A DNA stretch of 64,000 nt, from assembly GCA_963575645.1 (NCBI GenBank), contig OY754470.1, positions 26,394,501 to 26,458,500 of the forward strand, given 5' to 3'. Below, piece by piece: positions 47,349 to 60,465 of this stretch. Source of the DNA: Xanthostigma xanthostigma (lineage: Eukaryota > Arthropoda > Insecta > Raphidioptera > Raphidiidae). Each line of letters begins with the position of its first letter. Position 1 is the stretch's first letter. A program made the translations under genes and the position numbers. The notes below the pieces were generated by a model. That model was not told the DNA's origin, made no database searches, and saw only the letters and a list, made by a program, of their open reading frames with translations.

Positions 47349-47849
47349 GTTTATACGATAGAAAAATACGGTTATTTTCATACGTGGATTATTTAAATTT
47401 TGCAACTAGACATTATTTTCACACCTTTTCAGAGGAGACGTGTGGACATTTGCAAGGTCAACCGGAGGTACGCCCTAACACAAACCAGGAATGAGGGGAG
47501 GGGTAATTAAATTATGAATAACAATCATGATTATATATGATATTTTAATTATTAATATTTTTTAAACACTGTTGACGACAAACTACAATATACACTGTAA
47601 CACCAGTCACTACTGCCAGAAGCCGCGTTTCGTGTATCATGTTATATGTACGACATACATGCCGCCGAGTCAGTCATCAAAGGTGTTGACAGAGATAGAT
47701 GCAGTGAACACATCTAGCATATGACAGTGATAGATGCTTATTTGCACTAATGTGCTAACAGTAAATGCAGCTCAAAGGCGATCTAAATAACACGCTATAA
47801 CTTGTCGGTCAGGAGTCGCACGGTGTACACCGGGGGTACTTCATAATGA

Positions 47850-48240
47850 TGTTTCGTGTGCTGCGCCTAAACGCAAGAAAGTTTGCCACACATACATATA
47901 TACGGGGTTTGTGGTTTGCCAGTGGCTGTTAAACTTTAACGTTGGTTGGTAACTTAATTACACTACTTCAATAAATAAAATTAAAAGAAGATCTAAACCC
48001 AGATCGAAACGTCAATGTATTAATTATTATTTTTTGTTAATATATTTGTCTGAAAAATTGGTCGATAATTTTGAAGAATTCTAATCAGACGTTAATCAAA
48101 GATTTGAATATTACACTACTTCTTGACTCTAAATATTGGTTAAAATATATAATTCATTCTAAATTATGAAGTACCTAAGATTTTGGCTATTCTGCAGTGC
48201 TCATAGAGGAACCGCCACTGTACTTTTACAATTTTCAATC
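47850..48240. repeat. dispersed repeat shared with 37,495-37,830, containing a Penelope terminus
   Basis: CCAGTGGCTGTTAAACTTTA and GAGGAACCGCCACTG mark the repeat. Inside, 47,995-48,070 carries AGATCGAAACGTCAATG and TTGTCTGAAAAATTGGTCGA of the Penelope-type terminus. Confidence 0.6.
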
Positions 48241-48625
48241 AAGTATCGTGCTTCATGAGGTATTGTAAAAAAGAGAAAATAACAATATGGTACCTATGTT
48301 TTCTCATCGCAAACTTTTAAAATAATGTCAGTTAACATGAAACAAACTGATAGTAATTGAAATTTATGTCTAAAGGAAAGCATCTAATATTACTATAAGC
48401 AAGCTGTTTGTTGTTACCGGATTTGTAATTTGATATTGCAAACAAGGTTACGAGTATCGCACGGTGTATTATTTTCGAGTAGGCAACAGCGTAACAGTAA
48501 TATGCGCATAATTATCCGAATTAAAACGATTACCTAGAACATAATGGGCAAAGAAAGGAGTAATATTTCTGAAATATATAGTTTATAAAAAAAAAAACAG
48601 TTGTGTTTTTAAGAAACCACGATGC

Positions 48626-48952
48626 AAGTGAAACTTTTATTGGATTGTAGGCGTTGGATTGTAGACACTTATCCATCACGATTAATTATAAACAACAATA
48701 TTCACATGAATACACGAATAAAAACATGTAAACACTGTACAGCACTTGCCCGCATGACAGACTGACTATGTGTTATACATACTACACGGTCAGCTGATGC
48801 TAACCATGGGCGCCGCCATATTGGCCTTGACTGCTCTACCGAGCGCCTACTCCGAACGCCTTTCACTTTACCCCTACTCCGCGGCCGCCTGTAATACGAC
48901 ATGCCACAGACGGCCAGAAAAATTCGGGGCGATAGAATAAAAGTTTCACTTT
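48626..48952. mobile_element. element with 16-bp perfect TIRs AAGTGAAACTTTTATT
   Basis: The 16-mer at 48,626 is repeated exactly in inverse at 48,937-48,952. The 327-bp interior is much more GC-rich than its surroundings. Related ends occur at 57,749. Confidence 0.6.
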
Positions 48953-48954
48953 AA

Positions 48955-51720
48955 TAAAAAAAAAGATTATTGTTTTCGATGAGGATTATTAAAATATAAT
49001 TTTATTATTAATTTGATTTAACAATGTTCATTATTTTATTAGTTAATCATTTAACACAAATTAATAATCAAAAGTTTAAATATGAAAAGCTAGCGTGTCA
49101 AGCTAGTATTTCATTGACTTTCAGATTGAAGTTGTGGGCTATTTATTTCTGTTAATGATAAAGCTATCAAAAAAAGCAAATATTTAATTTTTCAACAACT
49201 TTGTTTCTGTCAGTTTAGCCCGATTTATCTTACACAAGGATTCCCTAAATTAAGACAGGTGTTCTTCTACAAGTCTGCAGGCCTTCCAAAACCCTCTTAG
49301 TTACCGGGTTTTTAGGTTATGCTCCCATACCGTCCAACGTTTCGTCTACAAAGGCGGCGTCGCAGTTGCCGAAGTATTCTCCTTTGAAAGTTTCTACCGC
49401 AGTTGCAGACGAAACGTCACATAGATATACTATCGGACCACGGGTTACCAGGCCGAAAAACACGAAGTTTTGGAAGATATTCTTGATTAACCAGATTTGT
49501 TATAGGTTGGTTTGAATTTCTGGCAAAAATATCAGGAAAAGAAGAGAGAAGAAATTATTCTAAGCAATGGCTTACATAATATATAGAGCTCTAGGCAATA
49601 TGACACAAAAAATATAGCCAGCTATTATTTTGTATTTTGTGGCAGTCGTGTGTACGTTCAGTGTCTTTCCAGCTGTCGTTCCTTTTGTGTTTTGAAAGGA
49701 CTGCCAACCGAGAAACTTCTATACATATTCATACCATTTCTTTACTATTAACTGAACTTTTCGCAAGGACACAATAGGATAATGAACTGTAAAAATATAT
49801 CTACATGTCGTATATATATAAAATATATGTTATTTACTTGCAGACGTTCAAAAGACGCATTATATTCCATTTTTAAAAATCTATATATCTACATCTTAAA
49901 TGCGACGCACGATTACATACGCTTTTCAGATTTTTATTCTTTTGTAAAAAAATATTAAGTGCATTAAATACATTATGTGACAAAGCATATCTTGGGTGCA
50001 GAGTATACAGTGGGAACAACAGAACCGATCGCAGTGTGAGCTGTGGACTAAATATTCATGCAAGAGAGTTCTAGAGTATGATTTTATGTGGCCTTCAGAT
50101 GTCGTTTTCGTCGCGCTCCCTGCCATATCGTTTAATAAGAAGCTTAGCGGTTTAAAACCACAATAACAAGGCAATTAAATCTCACTCCAAAGCCCGCTAG
50201 CAGCGCTAGTAGTCTTCGTGGAAGTAAACGTCGAATATAATTTTTTTTTATATTTTCCCAAATAATAATTACACGTGTTTTTTTTCGGTGCAACTACATA
50301 AACACTATATCTCCGTAACTGGGTATAAAAATTGCGATAATTAAAGATTTCGTTTAAATATTATTACAGTTATTTGAATTCTTTTTTTCATTTGACATAA
50401 TGAAAAATTGGAGACGGCAGGCGGTGCTGCCGTTACGCACCCAGCGAATACCGGTTGTAAAATGAACCCTTTCAGGTCGCTGATGAGCAGAGCGGTAAAG
50501 TACTTTATCGTTCGATTACAGACGGTCTTTCCCGATCCATGAACTTTATTCAATTGTCGATAGTTAACAATTGTTAACCACTTGAAAATGGCAAAAAACA
50601 ATTGCTGAAACTTTGTTGAATTTATTATAAACGTAACTGTCAATAACTCAATAATTAAATAAATGTCATGGATCGGGGTGTACTGTCATACTGTGTTTCT
50701 CTCTCATTAAATATAATACGAATCAATTATATCCGAAATAATAAATATGTGCCACAAAGGCATATTTATAATTTACGTTGCAAAGTAAAATTTAACATTT
50801 ACTTTATTTAGTCCAACTTCTCATTATCCTACTATTCATTTAATATAAAAAACATCAATTTTAATTAGCATTTTTGTTTATATAGATTATAAGAAACTAT
50901 TCGTAACAGCATCTGTATATAAATGCTATACCATTTTATTTATTTTGTTTGATGGGATAGTGCATTTGTTACCCTGATCTTGAAGACGGTTGGACAGAAA
51001 CAGGTACCTAGTACATAATTTTGTTAATCAATATATAATGCCATTTCAATTGAAATTCGAGCAGGTCAAAAGGTCTATAAGTGAGCACCTAATAATACGA
51101 TTTAAAATACTCTCGAAAATGTCAAAAACCATAACGGTTAGAGGAATGTGCACTTTACGCATACAATGGTTAACTTCATCATTCTGAGCCACCTTTTCCA
51201 TTGTGAATTTTAAAGCCTATTGTGATTTTATTGTCAGCTGGATTTCTACAATAAACGAGAACATACCTTAATGTAGAATGAATAAACTCATTTGATTGTA
51301 TTTCTGTGATTTGCTGTATAAGGATTGATCGTTAGAAAAAAATCGTGTGTATTCTAAGAAATTTATGGATGAAGAACACGAGTTGTATACTTTATGAAAA
51401 TGTGTAATTTATGACATTTCTGCAGTCGACCGAACCAAAGCAAAAAATCAAGAATATGTCGATAAAAAGAAATCTATTTCTTTTATTAAATTTATACAGT
51501 AGTACTACTTCAAAAAAGTATAGTTGTAACGACACATCCTGAAGTACACAGGGAAGAGTGGGATATGTGAGAAGTTGGATGCAAGTCAGACAGTGGAGTC
51601 AACAAGTGTCGGCGGGAAAACTGAACATTTTCATATATAAATTATAATCATTTTATTATTATTTTGTAGCGAACTAATTAAATCATGTTTTCAGTAAATT
51701 ACATTACTACCAATTAATAA
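48955..51720. other. no gene seen; GC-richer islands
   Basis: An inverted pair with ACGTTTCGTCTACAAAGG (49,338) and GCAGACGAAACGTCAC (49,404) may be another Penelope-type edge without the CTGA core. The island at about 50,400-50,540 has a 100-codon minus-strand frame that matches nothing I know. Confidence 0.35.
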
Positions 51721-51739
51721 TAATAATAAATAAAATTAT

Positions 51740-52070
51740 CGACAAATTTTTCAGACAATCATATTGACAAAAATAAAATTATAAATCAATTTTACGTTCG
51801 GTCCGGATTTGGACTTTTGAGCTAAAAAATCTAAAAATTAATTAGTAATTAGTTTCTAATAAAAAGCTGGAATTATTTTAAAATATCGAAATATTAATGA
51901 AAAAAAATTGCATTAATATTTCGATATTAAAAAAAAATCAAACTTAATTTTATTAGAAACTAATCACTAACTCATTTTAATATTTTTTAGCTCAATTCTG
52001 AAGAAGTTCCAAATCCGGGCCGAAACGTAAATTTATTGAATTATAATTATTATAGTTTTTGTATTGTAAT
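51740..52070. repeat. second head-to-head Penelope-type terminal pair
   Basis: The sequence is a long imperfect palindrome centred near 51,905. Both arms carry the Penelope-type terminus. The plus arm has CTGAAGA (51,998), a short stem-loop, then CGAAACGTA, with AATT/AATT (51,994 and 52,030) able to form helix I. The other arm carries the same on the minus strand in a more decayed form. Confidence 0.65.
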
Positions 52071-52469
52071 GATGAAATTCTTGTATTTAGAAAAATCAGT
52101 AATGTTTTTGCGTGCATAATATGAAAGCAACTGAAAAATATAACTATTAATATAAATTTACCTATGCACTGTCATAATTTATATTTTTTAATAGACGTGT
52201 TACTAGTTTATTTTATTAAAGAAGCATATCAATAAAAAAAAAATAATAGACTTTCTTCATGGATATTTTTATCTCGATCGGATAATTCGAAATTATTTCT
52301 AATTATTTCTGTCAAATTCTTTGTAAAATAGACGTCGTCTTAGGTACTAAGCTTTGCTTGGGTTAAAATCATTTCAATCGCTTTACGGTTTTGCACCGAA
52401 TTTAGATTATGTTTTGATTGATTCAAACAAAAATTTATTTGTCACAATTATCCTGATAAATAGTTAACG

Positions 52470-53070
52470 TGGGTACCGGATCATGCAGAAATCTGGAACA
52501 GCCTTGCTAGACAAGGAGCTTCTGTGAAGTTCGTTGGATCAGAACCGGTTTGTGCAATTACTTATACAAATAGTCAACAAACTGTCAAAAGCTGGACCCG
52601 CAATCAGCATGTCTCCGACTGGAGCTTGAATCCAGGAAAAATATGATTGTTGGCATACAGAGGACTTGATCAAACTCAGGATAGACCGAAACTCACGAGA
52701 GTGGTTGGGCTCTTGACCGGTCATGTATCCTTGTGAAAACATCTACCCGCGATAAAGATACGTCAGGAATCAACACAGATTTTGAGAAATGGGGGACGAA
52801 ACAGCCAACCATTTACTGTTTGAATGCGAGGCCCTAGCCTACAGGAGAACAACAATCTTTGGATACATTGATGAGAACGGAATAATTCCACAGGATAATC
52901 TGGAATTCATGAGAAGATCCAGACAATTGGAGGATTAGATGCAGGATAACTGGGAACACAAAAATTATTTTGGGATGACGTTAATGAATGGGCTATTAGC
53001 CACAACCCCTAATTAATTCATTCATCCTGATAATTAGAAAACCCAATCAATTAATCTATTAATATATATT
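52470..53070 (+). mobile_element. LINE remnant with RNase H and C-terminal region (I/R1-like)
   Basis: Plus-strand frames give ADKELLSKFVGSEP-like RNase H text (with frame breaks), a decayed GSLTGHVSL segment, and a long clean stretch ETANHLLFECEALAYRRTTI continuing to NLEFMRRSRQLED before a stop. Multiple frameshifts show a dead copy. Confidence 0.75.
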
Positions 53071-53490
53071 AAAAAAAAACGGATCCTGGAGAGAGATTAA
53101 AACATTGTTTTTCAGTCACGTGAGATAATTGCAAGATATATGTGCTTGTATGCGTGCTGGTAATAATATAACAATAAGTAACCAAGTTTCATCAAGAATG
53201 TTTGATGCAGTTATCGAATAACTGCATTGTTGCTGCGACCAAGCTGACGGTGAGACAAGCGCAACAAGCGTTAATAAAAAAAAAACTGGTCGTCCGTCAG
53301 ACATCTGTTAGTCGCGAACTACGTTCCCATACGCTTACTTTTGTACACAATTACGTATATAATTCTACCCTAAGTATATACAATCAGAAATGCTGCATAG
53401 CCGCTTTGAGATTGATACAAAACACCAATTAAATGAAAACAAAACCAAATCAATGCATTTTAGGACTGTTGAATCCAGGATCGACTATAT

Positions 53491-53816
53491 CAGAGGTCGG
53501 CAATCTTTTGAGACGGAAGAGCCAAAAATTATAATTTACAAAATTACCCAGTTATTAAAGAGCCACTAAACATTTTCGTTTCAGTATTATAGTATTTGCT
53601 TATATAGGTATAATATATATATCCGAGGACGACACGTCGCGACGGGGTCTGTGCGGGTGAGACGCGAGTGGAAATGGCTAAGAAATAGACATGGCACTCA
53701 ATCATGGATCGATTGGACGATTTTTAAGGGTTTATATAATGAAATAATTATTTTTTGCGTATAGAACTGGAGAGCCGCAAATTTACATCAAAAGAGCCGC
53801 AGGCTGCCGACCCCTG
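53491..53816. mobile_element. hAT-type MITE
   Basis: CAGAGGTCGGCAATCTTTTG and inverse GCAGGCTGCCGACCCCTG bound 326 bp. GACTATAT is duplicated at 53,483-53,490 and 53,817-53,824. Confidence 0.9.
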
Positions 53817-53849
53817 GACTATATGATTGACACTGTCATTAATAATAAA

Positions 53850-54095
53850 TACATTTCTGGGCATCTACATACAAAGTATAATTTAAAATGGAGATCATCA
53901 TATTTCTAGTATATGTAAAAACTTATCCTTTAAAAACGACTCATTCTTTATCCAGTATAGATGTTTTAAAAGCGATTTATTACGGCCATGTCTATCCTGT
54001 GTTAAGGTGTGGTATTGTGGTTTGGGGTCATAGTGTCTCTTTTGAGACCGTTTTCATCAAGCAAAAATCTAGATTGCGGCCATGTTCAATCTGAA
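53850..54095 (+). mobile_element. LINE reverse-transcriptase fragment
   Basis: Reads SSIDVLKAIYYGHVYPVLRC followed by GIVVWGHS, typical of the region after the RT core in Jockey/CR1-type elements. It is truncated at both ends. Confidence 0.65.
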
Positions 54096-54099
54096 TAGA

Positions 54100-55475
54100 A
54101 GACAATTACGTAGGGAAATCTTTCCTCGAGAAAAGATTGATCCTTCTCTTTTGTAATGCAATATAAATTTGATAATTCAATTTTAAGAATTGTATTTTTA
54201 ATGTTCTTCAAAAGTCTAAAACAATTCAAATTTTATTTCATTCCTAGGACAAAAATGTATATGGAATAGATCAATACAATACAATTCAGGTTACCTACTA
54301 TACAATATTGTTGAACATAAAATAAATAATGAGCAAAACAACAATAAATATAAAAAATAACAGTAAAAAATAAAACAGTGATAAGTAACAAAACAATAAT
54401 AAAATACAAACAATAACAATATTAGGTAAAATAAGGGAAATAAAACACATTAGAAGTTATGCTGTTCATTCAAGAACTCAACAATACTATACAAAAGGTT
54501 TTTAAAAAAAATAAATATTGTTTTCTTGCCATGTTGGATTCACTTCAGTTGGAAACTAGTTAATATGTTTTTGTTGTGCTGTGTGTTACTTTGAAGTTCT
54601 TTCAAGTTATTATCACGTTTATAAAAACTTCTATCCCGTATTTTATTGATTTCTACGTACCAAGGATAAATACGTTTAATAAATAGATAAATTTCTATAC
54701 TAACTTGCGTACTTATTTACACTGGTAACGCAATAATCTTAGGAAATCTCTAATATTTTTAATTGTTACTATATATGGTTATTGTACACTAACGTTATTA
54801 TTTACGATCACAGTGATTTCACGAGTTGTTTTCGCGCAAAAATTCATAATGATAAATTAAAAGTCGTTTTTATGGCACTATTCAGTTATAAAATATTATT
54901 ATAAAGATTATAGTGCTTCTTTATCACTTTAGAATTCATTTAAAACACTTTTCAAAAAACGATTTAATAGGTAGTCCAAATTGTGTTGGAATGTTTATTT
55001 CAATTTAAATTAATGCATTCTCAAAGTGGCACGTATCACTGGTTACTAGAACAATGAGTACAAAAAATCGATTAATTTATTTTATGATAGCGTTGGAATC
55101 AAAACAATCAGATTAGTTATCACACAAATTGTGTTTGTCATTATTAAAAAATAAAATTTAAATAACGTGGTGTTCATTTCAATAGGTAGAACAACTAAAA
55201 ATATCACTGATCAAAATTAAGAATGTTTGTTATTCTGTAAAGTCGCGGGAATCAATGTATTGGTTAATTTAGTAATTATGACGCATTTGAGTTTCAAAAA
55301 TAAAGGTACAATAATTGTTGTAGCATTAATGGTTAGCTTTCTATATATTAAATAATTATTGGTATGTATGTAAAATTTCGGCCAATTGGGCGACGGGATC
55401 ATTCCAACTTCAAAAATGTTGACATTTGATTATAATAAAGAAAATAAAATATCTGATATCACGTGAGGTGACGCG
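54100..55475. other. no gene seen
   Basis: AT-rich DNA with short A-rich runs. No frame or termini recognised. Confidence 0.5.
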
Positions 55476-55479
55476 GGTA

Positions 55480-55870
55480 ATGGCTAGAAGAGCGGCTTTT
55501 TCATTTTCAAAATATTTCCGAAACTATAAAGTTTAGAAAAAAAAAATTTAACGAAACTTTCTTGAAAAATAAATAGAATAATAAGCCGTTATGAAAATTA
55601 TACCATTATTATATAAAAAACACCGTTATAGCATAAATCTCTTCCGCGCATGCGTCGATTTTCCCCAAAAACAATAGGGCTCTTCATATTTACATACTAA
55701 ACATCGTCCCAAAATTTGGTTTCAATCCGCTCATCCGTTTGACCTGTATCGTGCTCACAGACTAACAGGCGCACAGGGTTTTTTTCAAAAATATGTGTTT
55801 TGGTTTCGGAGGACCTCAAAACGGAAGGATGTTGTAAAATGTTTGAAAAGTGATTTTTGACCTAAACTAG
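55480..55870. repeat. dispersed repeat, partner of 34,230-34,570
   Basis: CCAAAATTTGGTTTCAATCC and CTGTATCGTGCTCACAGACT match the other copy. Confidence 0.55.
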
Positions 55871-56730
55871 TACCATTCCCCACTTGTGGGTTGGAATGGT
55901 AAAAAGATTAGCAAATTATGTATCGAACACCAGCCCCTTTGTAATTGTGAGTGGTGACATGGTGTGCACTAGGTACAATGTACATAGTGCAATACAGAAG
56001 AGTTATTATTGTGACTGTTGCAAAAATTGTTTTTATTTTATAAAATAAAAACAATTATTGTATACAATAATTTCGATTTAATAAATGGTTAGTCTGCAGC
56101 TTCAGTTGCCCAACAAACAAGAATAGTTAACTCCAAGCGAATAAACTATCGGCATTCCCTTGTAATTCCCAAGTCAATTGTCGTGTATACTAGAGAAATT
56201 CGGTTACCCACACATATACATCGTAGGCTTGTATTCACTTCTGGACAATACATTAAATCACCATAATATGAAAATTATCAGTGACGTGTGATTATAATTT
56301 TTGTAAGGAATATTCTCAAAAACATCTTGGTGGACCTTCGGATGAGACAGCTGTGGGTTCGAATACCAGTTCTGATCATAGATATTTTGTAATATCCTTT
56401 AAACTCAGCTTTCGTATGATACTGATAAACGATCTGGCTAGATATAGTGCTAGTCTGGCCTGCGCGAACAAAGTTCCGGTAGAAGGAGACAGAGGCAATT
56501 GAATGACATGTTTCTTCTTCACCGCACTCATTAGACTCTACAAAGTGTGCCGTGTAAATTTTGAAAAATGAAGATTTGTCAAATTTTTATTGAAGGTTTG
56601 TTTAAAATGTTTTCTAGGTAAAAAAATAATATTTAAGTGGCGTATACTATTTTTAAATTGCCCCTCTGAACAATTTAATTAATCCCATGTGGGGCATGGG
56701 ATCCACGTTGGGAAGCACACCGCTCTAAGG

Positions 56731-57051
56731 CAGTGATGTTAAAGACTCGGCCCTCAAGCCGTCTCAATACGGTCCGCGACCAGAATCTATACAGTTAGGA
56801 TTCCAATCTATTCTGAAAATTACTACTTCAAATATGACACCTGACATCAATGAGCTTATCAAAAACAAGAGACCTCAGGTGTATGGATCCTCACTCAAGA
56901 TTATTTAGTATTTACTATACCTTTATATGAAAATTGATTTAAACTAAATAAACAAAGATTTTAATTTAGTATATTATGTTTCAGTTTTTAATTTAGAGTC
57001 TGACCTAAATCTAATAAATGGCCCTTTAGAAAAATCAGTCTGACACTCCTG
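56731..57051. mobile_element. hAT-type MITE (CAGGGGTGTCA family), complete copy
   Basis: CAGTGATGTTAAAGACTCGG and TCAGTCTGACACTCCTG end the 321-bp element. CTCTAAGG is duplicated at 56,723-56,730 and 57,052-57,059. It serves as reference for the truncated copies at 14,297, 17,191 and 19,178. Confidence 0.9.
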
Positions 57052-57748
57052 CTCTAAGGTACTATAAAATTTCAAAATTGCAAACCGTCACTTGCAATAT
57101 TTTTGCGTCTCATCTTATATTTCACTTTTGATTAATATTTTTTTTTGCTTTTTCATAATTACGTACCATAAATTATTATGACATATTACCGAAATTAATT
57201 ATATAAAAACAAAATAATCTATTTCGACGAAGTTAATTAATATGTGCTAATTTTGTTTTTGTGATTTCATGTATTGAAGCACTGTTTCACTTGGTTCGTC
57301 AATGATACCTACGTTATGATTCCCATGCTGAGTACGGTATATTCTCATATAAATATAACATGCTCTCGCGGTAGTTAATTCATAATATAACCGTTACCCT
57401 AATAAATTTAATTAAGTGCAAATTATGTGACCGTGACGCCAAGTGTCGCCGCAAATTAGAGTTGGCCACCGTGCTAATAGCAATATTGGTGTAGCTATCG
57501 TCAAGTCAGTGGTGTTTCTACGCACACAGGTTTTGTGGTACACCGCCTGAGTCAGCACCGGATTAGAGCTTCGATTAATATTTATTTTTGTACAATATGA
57601 CACCAGTAAATTTTGTATTATCTCCTTCGAGAATACTTTTGTACCTACAGATATATAGACATGATATATATTCACATAACGGTGTATCGTTACATAAATT
57701 GGCAACTAGAGTCTGGCGTTACTTCCGGTAACATAGTAGTGAGTTTTT

Positions 57749-57937
57749 GAAGTGAAACTTCTTACACGGCATCTCGTCGATATGGGTGGTAAAATGAATA
57801 AAACGAAGACACTGGCATAAATTAGTGACGACGAAGGCAATTAAATGAAACATAAATAACTAAAATTGTATTATTTTAAATACATCTAAACATAAAAATA
57901 AAACAAAATAAATGTTTTACATAAGAAGTTTCACTTC
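57749..57937. mobile_element. element with 16-bp perfect TIRs GAAGTGAAACTTCTTA
   Basis: The 16-mer at 57,749 is repeated exactly in inverse at 57,922-57,937, 189 bp overall. It shares AAGTGAAACTT with 48,626. Confidence 0.6.
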
Positions 57938-57939
57938 GC

Positions 57940-58975
57940 TCATGTGTACTGCGATAGTAGCCTTGTTTTTTGTTTAAAAAAACTCTACATTTTTCTTTGC
58001 GTGAATGTTATTAACTTAACCACTCTGAAAACATTCAGTTCTGTAACGTAACTAATCCCGGAAATAGGGGGAGTCGAAAAGGGCTCGAAATGGTTCGTTT
58101 AAATATAGAAGAGTGCTTTTCGAGAACTTGGCCGGCGCCCTCCGTGGGCTATGATTTATTAATATTTTTTTTATTGAAACATGAGTACTTTTCTCACTTT
58201 AACAAATTTTTAGGGCTTTCAATAGCCGAGCGTATGACAATGCCGTTGTTAATATGGCGTTTTTATGTCTTCTCTGTTAAAACATATCAGTTCCTACGTT
58301 CCCTCCAAAGCTGTTAAGCTCAAATCACAAAACAGTGATTCTTTTCGTCATTAATTTTGACAAAAGCGATGCGATTCTCTTATACCCATATTCATCGAAC
58401 ACTATTGAAGATAGAAAGTGCTAATATTGGAACAAATTTATTTGTTGGAATAAAATTTATTTTCGATTCACCAATCAAAATATCAGGTAGAAAAGTTAGT
58501 TAAAGAATAAATATACAGTGCACTATACTCCTTGCTCTTTTGTTGAATATTTTGACGTACACCCAAAAATCCCACCGATATCGTTAATCTAAAGGTCAAA
58601 AAAAAGTTTCACAAAATAATAATGTTTTATCCTAACCCTTTATTACACATAAAACTTCCACTAACTTTAATGTTTTTCAACTATATGTACACTTCGCCAA
58701 AGGTTAATTATTAACACATAAATAAATTACAAAAGCAAACTGTAGATATAATACTCCACGTTTATAGATTAGGTATTATGATCTATGTGGCGGCCATTAC
58801 TATTTTATTAGGTAAATAAATATTTATACCATCGATGTAAGACAGAATATATTTATACCTCCAGTAAACATTAATATGTTTGATGAATGAACCGAATAAA
58901 TTAATAAGTATTTACCATCGGTGAATATGGCCATCAGTGACTGGATATGCCCCAATTACGTAAGAAAACTGGAAA
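57940..58975. other. no gene seen
   Basis: AT-rich DNA. A 75-codon plus-strand frame at 58,090 resembles nothing known and has no splice or composition support. Confidence 0.4.
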
Positions 58976-58976
58976 A

Positions 58977-59391
58977 CAATGTGCGTGTTTGGCCGAAGTA
59001 AGTACTTACTAAACTTAGTAAGCCAGTTAGCATAAAAAAATTAAAATCTTACAAGCTGACTATAGCGCTTTTCGGCCAGGACAAACTTACTGGATTGACA
59101 TAACTCAAAACACTGGTTTACGTTATATATCCCGTACATAACCTCATAGAATGAATATAATTGACAGTACTAAAATTTAATATAATTTAATTCATGTAAA
59201 TAGTTGCAAATGGATAAATGACAGGCCTGTTCCTGTCTGTATTATTTACATCAACAATAAGCAAAATGGCGTCTTATATTTAGCCATGCTTACTGCGTCA
59301 GCACTTATTTTGTGTTCCGGCCGAAAATTTTGTAAGTATAGTCAGTGACTTACTAAAAGTAAGTACTTACTTCGGCCCAACACGCCCATTG
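58977..59391. mobile_element. MITE with CAATGGGCGTG ends, copy 2 (inverted)
   Basis: CAATGTGCGTGTTTGGCCGA and inverse CACGCCCATTG bound 415 bp matching 42,281-42,699 in reverse orientation throughout. Confidence 0.8.
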
Positions 59392-60044
59392 TCTGATCCA
59401 ATATTTTTACAGAAAAACTAATTTTTTAATCTAGATTTAAGTCTGGTACTGGTGGGTGCACAATAACGCTTACTGTGAATAACATGACATTAATTCTACG
59501 TAAAGTTTATTTACTGTCAGATGAGGGTGGTTGAATAGTTGACAGGTTAGCTTATAATTTTCACTATTGGATCCGCACAGTTCGTTTGACGAATTTATTT
59601 CCAACGAAAAGTAAAAATGTTACCGACTGTACAAATTACGAGCAGGGTTGAAAAATGTCAACTGGATTTTTTTTAAAAATATTCGTAGGTATTATGAGTT
59701 TACTGCATTAAAATATTACCATAAATTTTTAAATACATGACATATCCGCATTTATTTTGTATAAATAGAAATATACATATTCAAAGTTTCAGCACAAACT
59801 GATTCTTCTCAGTAGTACAAATGTTATACATTATAAAAAAAGCCCGATGAACATGTGAACTTGTTCCCATAATTGACAATGCATAATTTGTTTAATTCGT
59901 TCTGAACTAAAATATAATTTTGATTTTGTAAAATACTATTTTGATAGATTTGCGGATTTAGTTAAACTATAGCGTATATAAACCATAGAGATAAGTAACT
60001 AGAGTACGCTAGTGCGTATGCTTGCCATAAGTGTCCCCAGTTAA

Positions 60045-60465
60045 GAGTATTCGTCCCTGCAAATACCCCCTGCACCGTTCATCTCAAATCTTTTCCCCTC
60101 GTCTAAAAACGGTTCGCGCTCTCCCGACGCTATTTATAAAGCTAGAGGGTTCTGGTAAACGCCAAATGAAAGACAAAGAATCAGACTACAGATCCTTCAG
60201 GCGAATTTTTTGGAAAAAAAAATCCTGAAAAAACTTACAACCTTTTGAAAAAAATAATAAGTTACGTAATATTTCACACGTAGGCGAAACTGTTTTTCAA
60301 AAAATTCGCCTGAAGGATCTGTAGTCTGATTCTTTGTCTTTCATTTGGCGTTTACCAGAACCCTCTAGCTTTAAAAATAGCGTCGAAAGAGCGCGAACCG
60401 TTTTTAGGCGAGGGGAAAAGATTTGAGATGAAGGGTGCAGGGGGTAATTGCCAGGACGAATACTC
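60045..60465. mobile_element. TTAA-flanked foldback element (piggyBac-like MITE)
   Basis: Arms of about 170 bp (60,045-60,214 and 60,297-60,465) are inverted copies ending GAGTATTCGTCC, and TTAA stands at both outer edges (60,041-60,044 and 60,466-60,469). The loop is about 80 bp. Confidence 0.8.

Noticed and set aside
48702-48902. Arginine-rich 66-codon minus-strand frame
   Set aside because: It lies wholly inside the short-TIR element at 48,626-48,952 and matches no known protein.
50341-50643. 100-codon minus-strand frame and a CTGATGAG motif on the plus strand near 50,480
   Set aside because: The frame resembles nothing and has no splice support. The CTGATGAG lacks a following GAAAC and cannot form a hammerhead.
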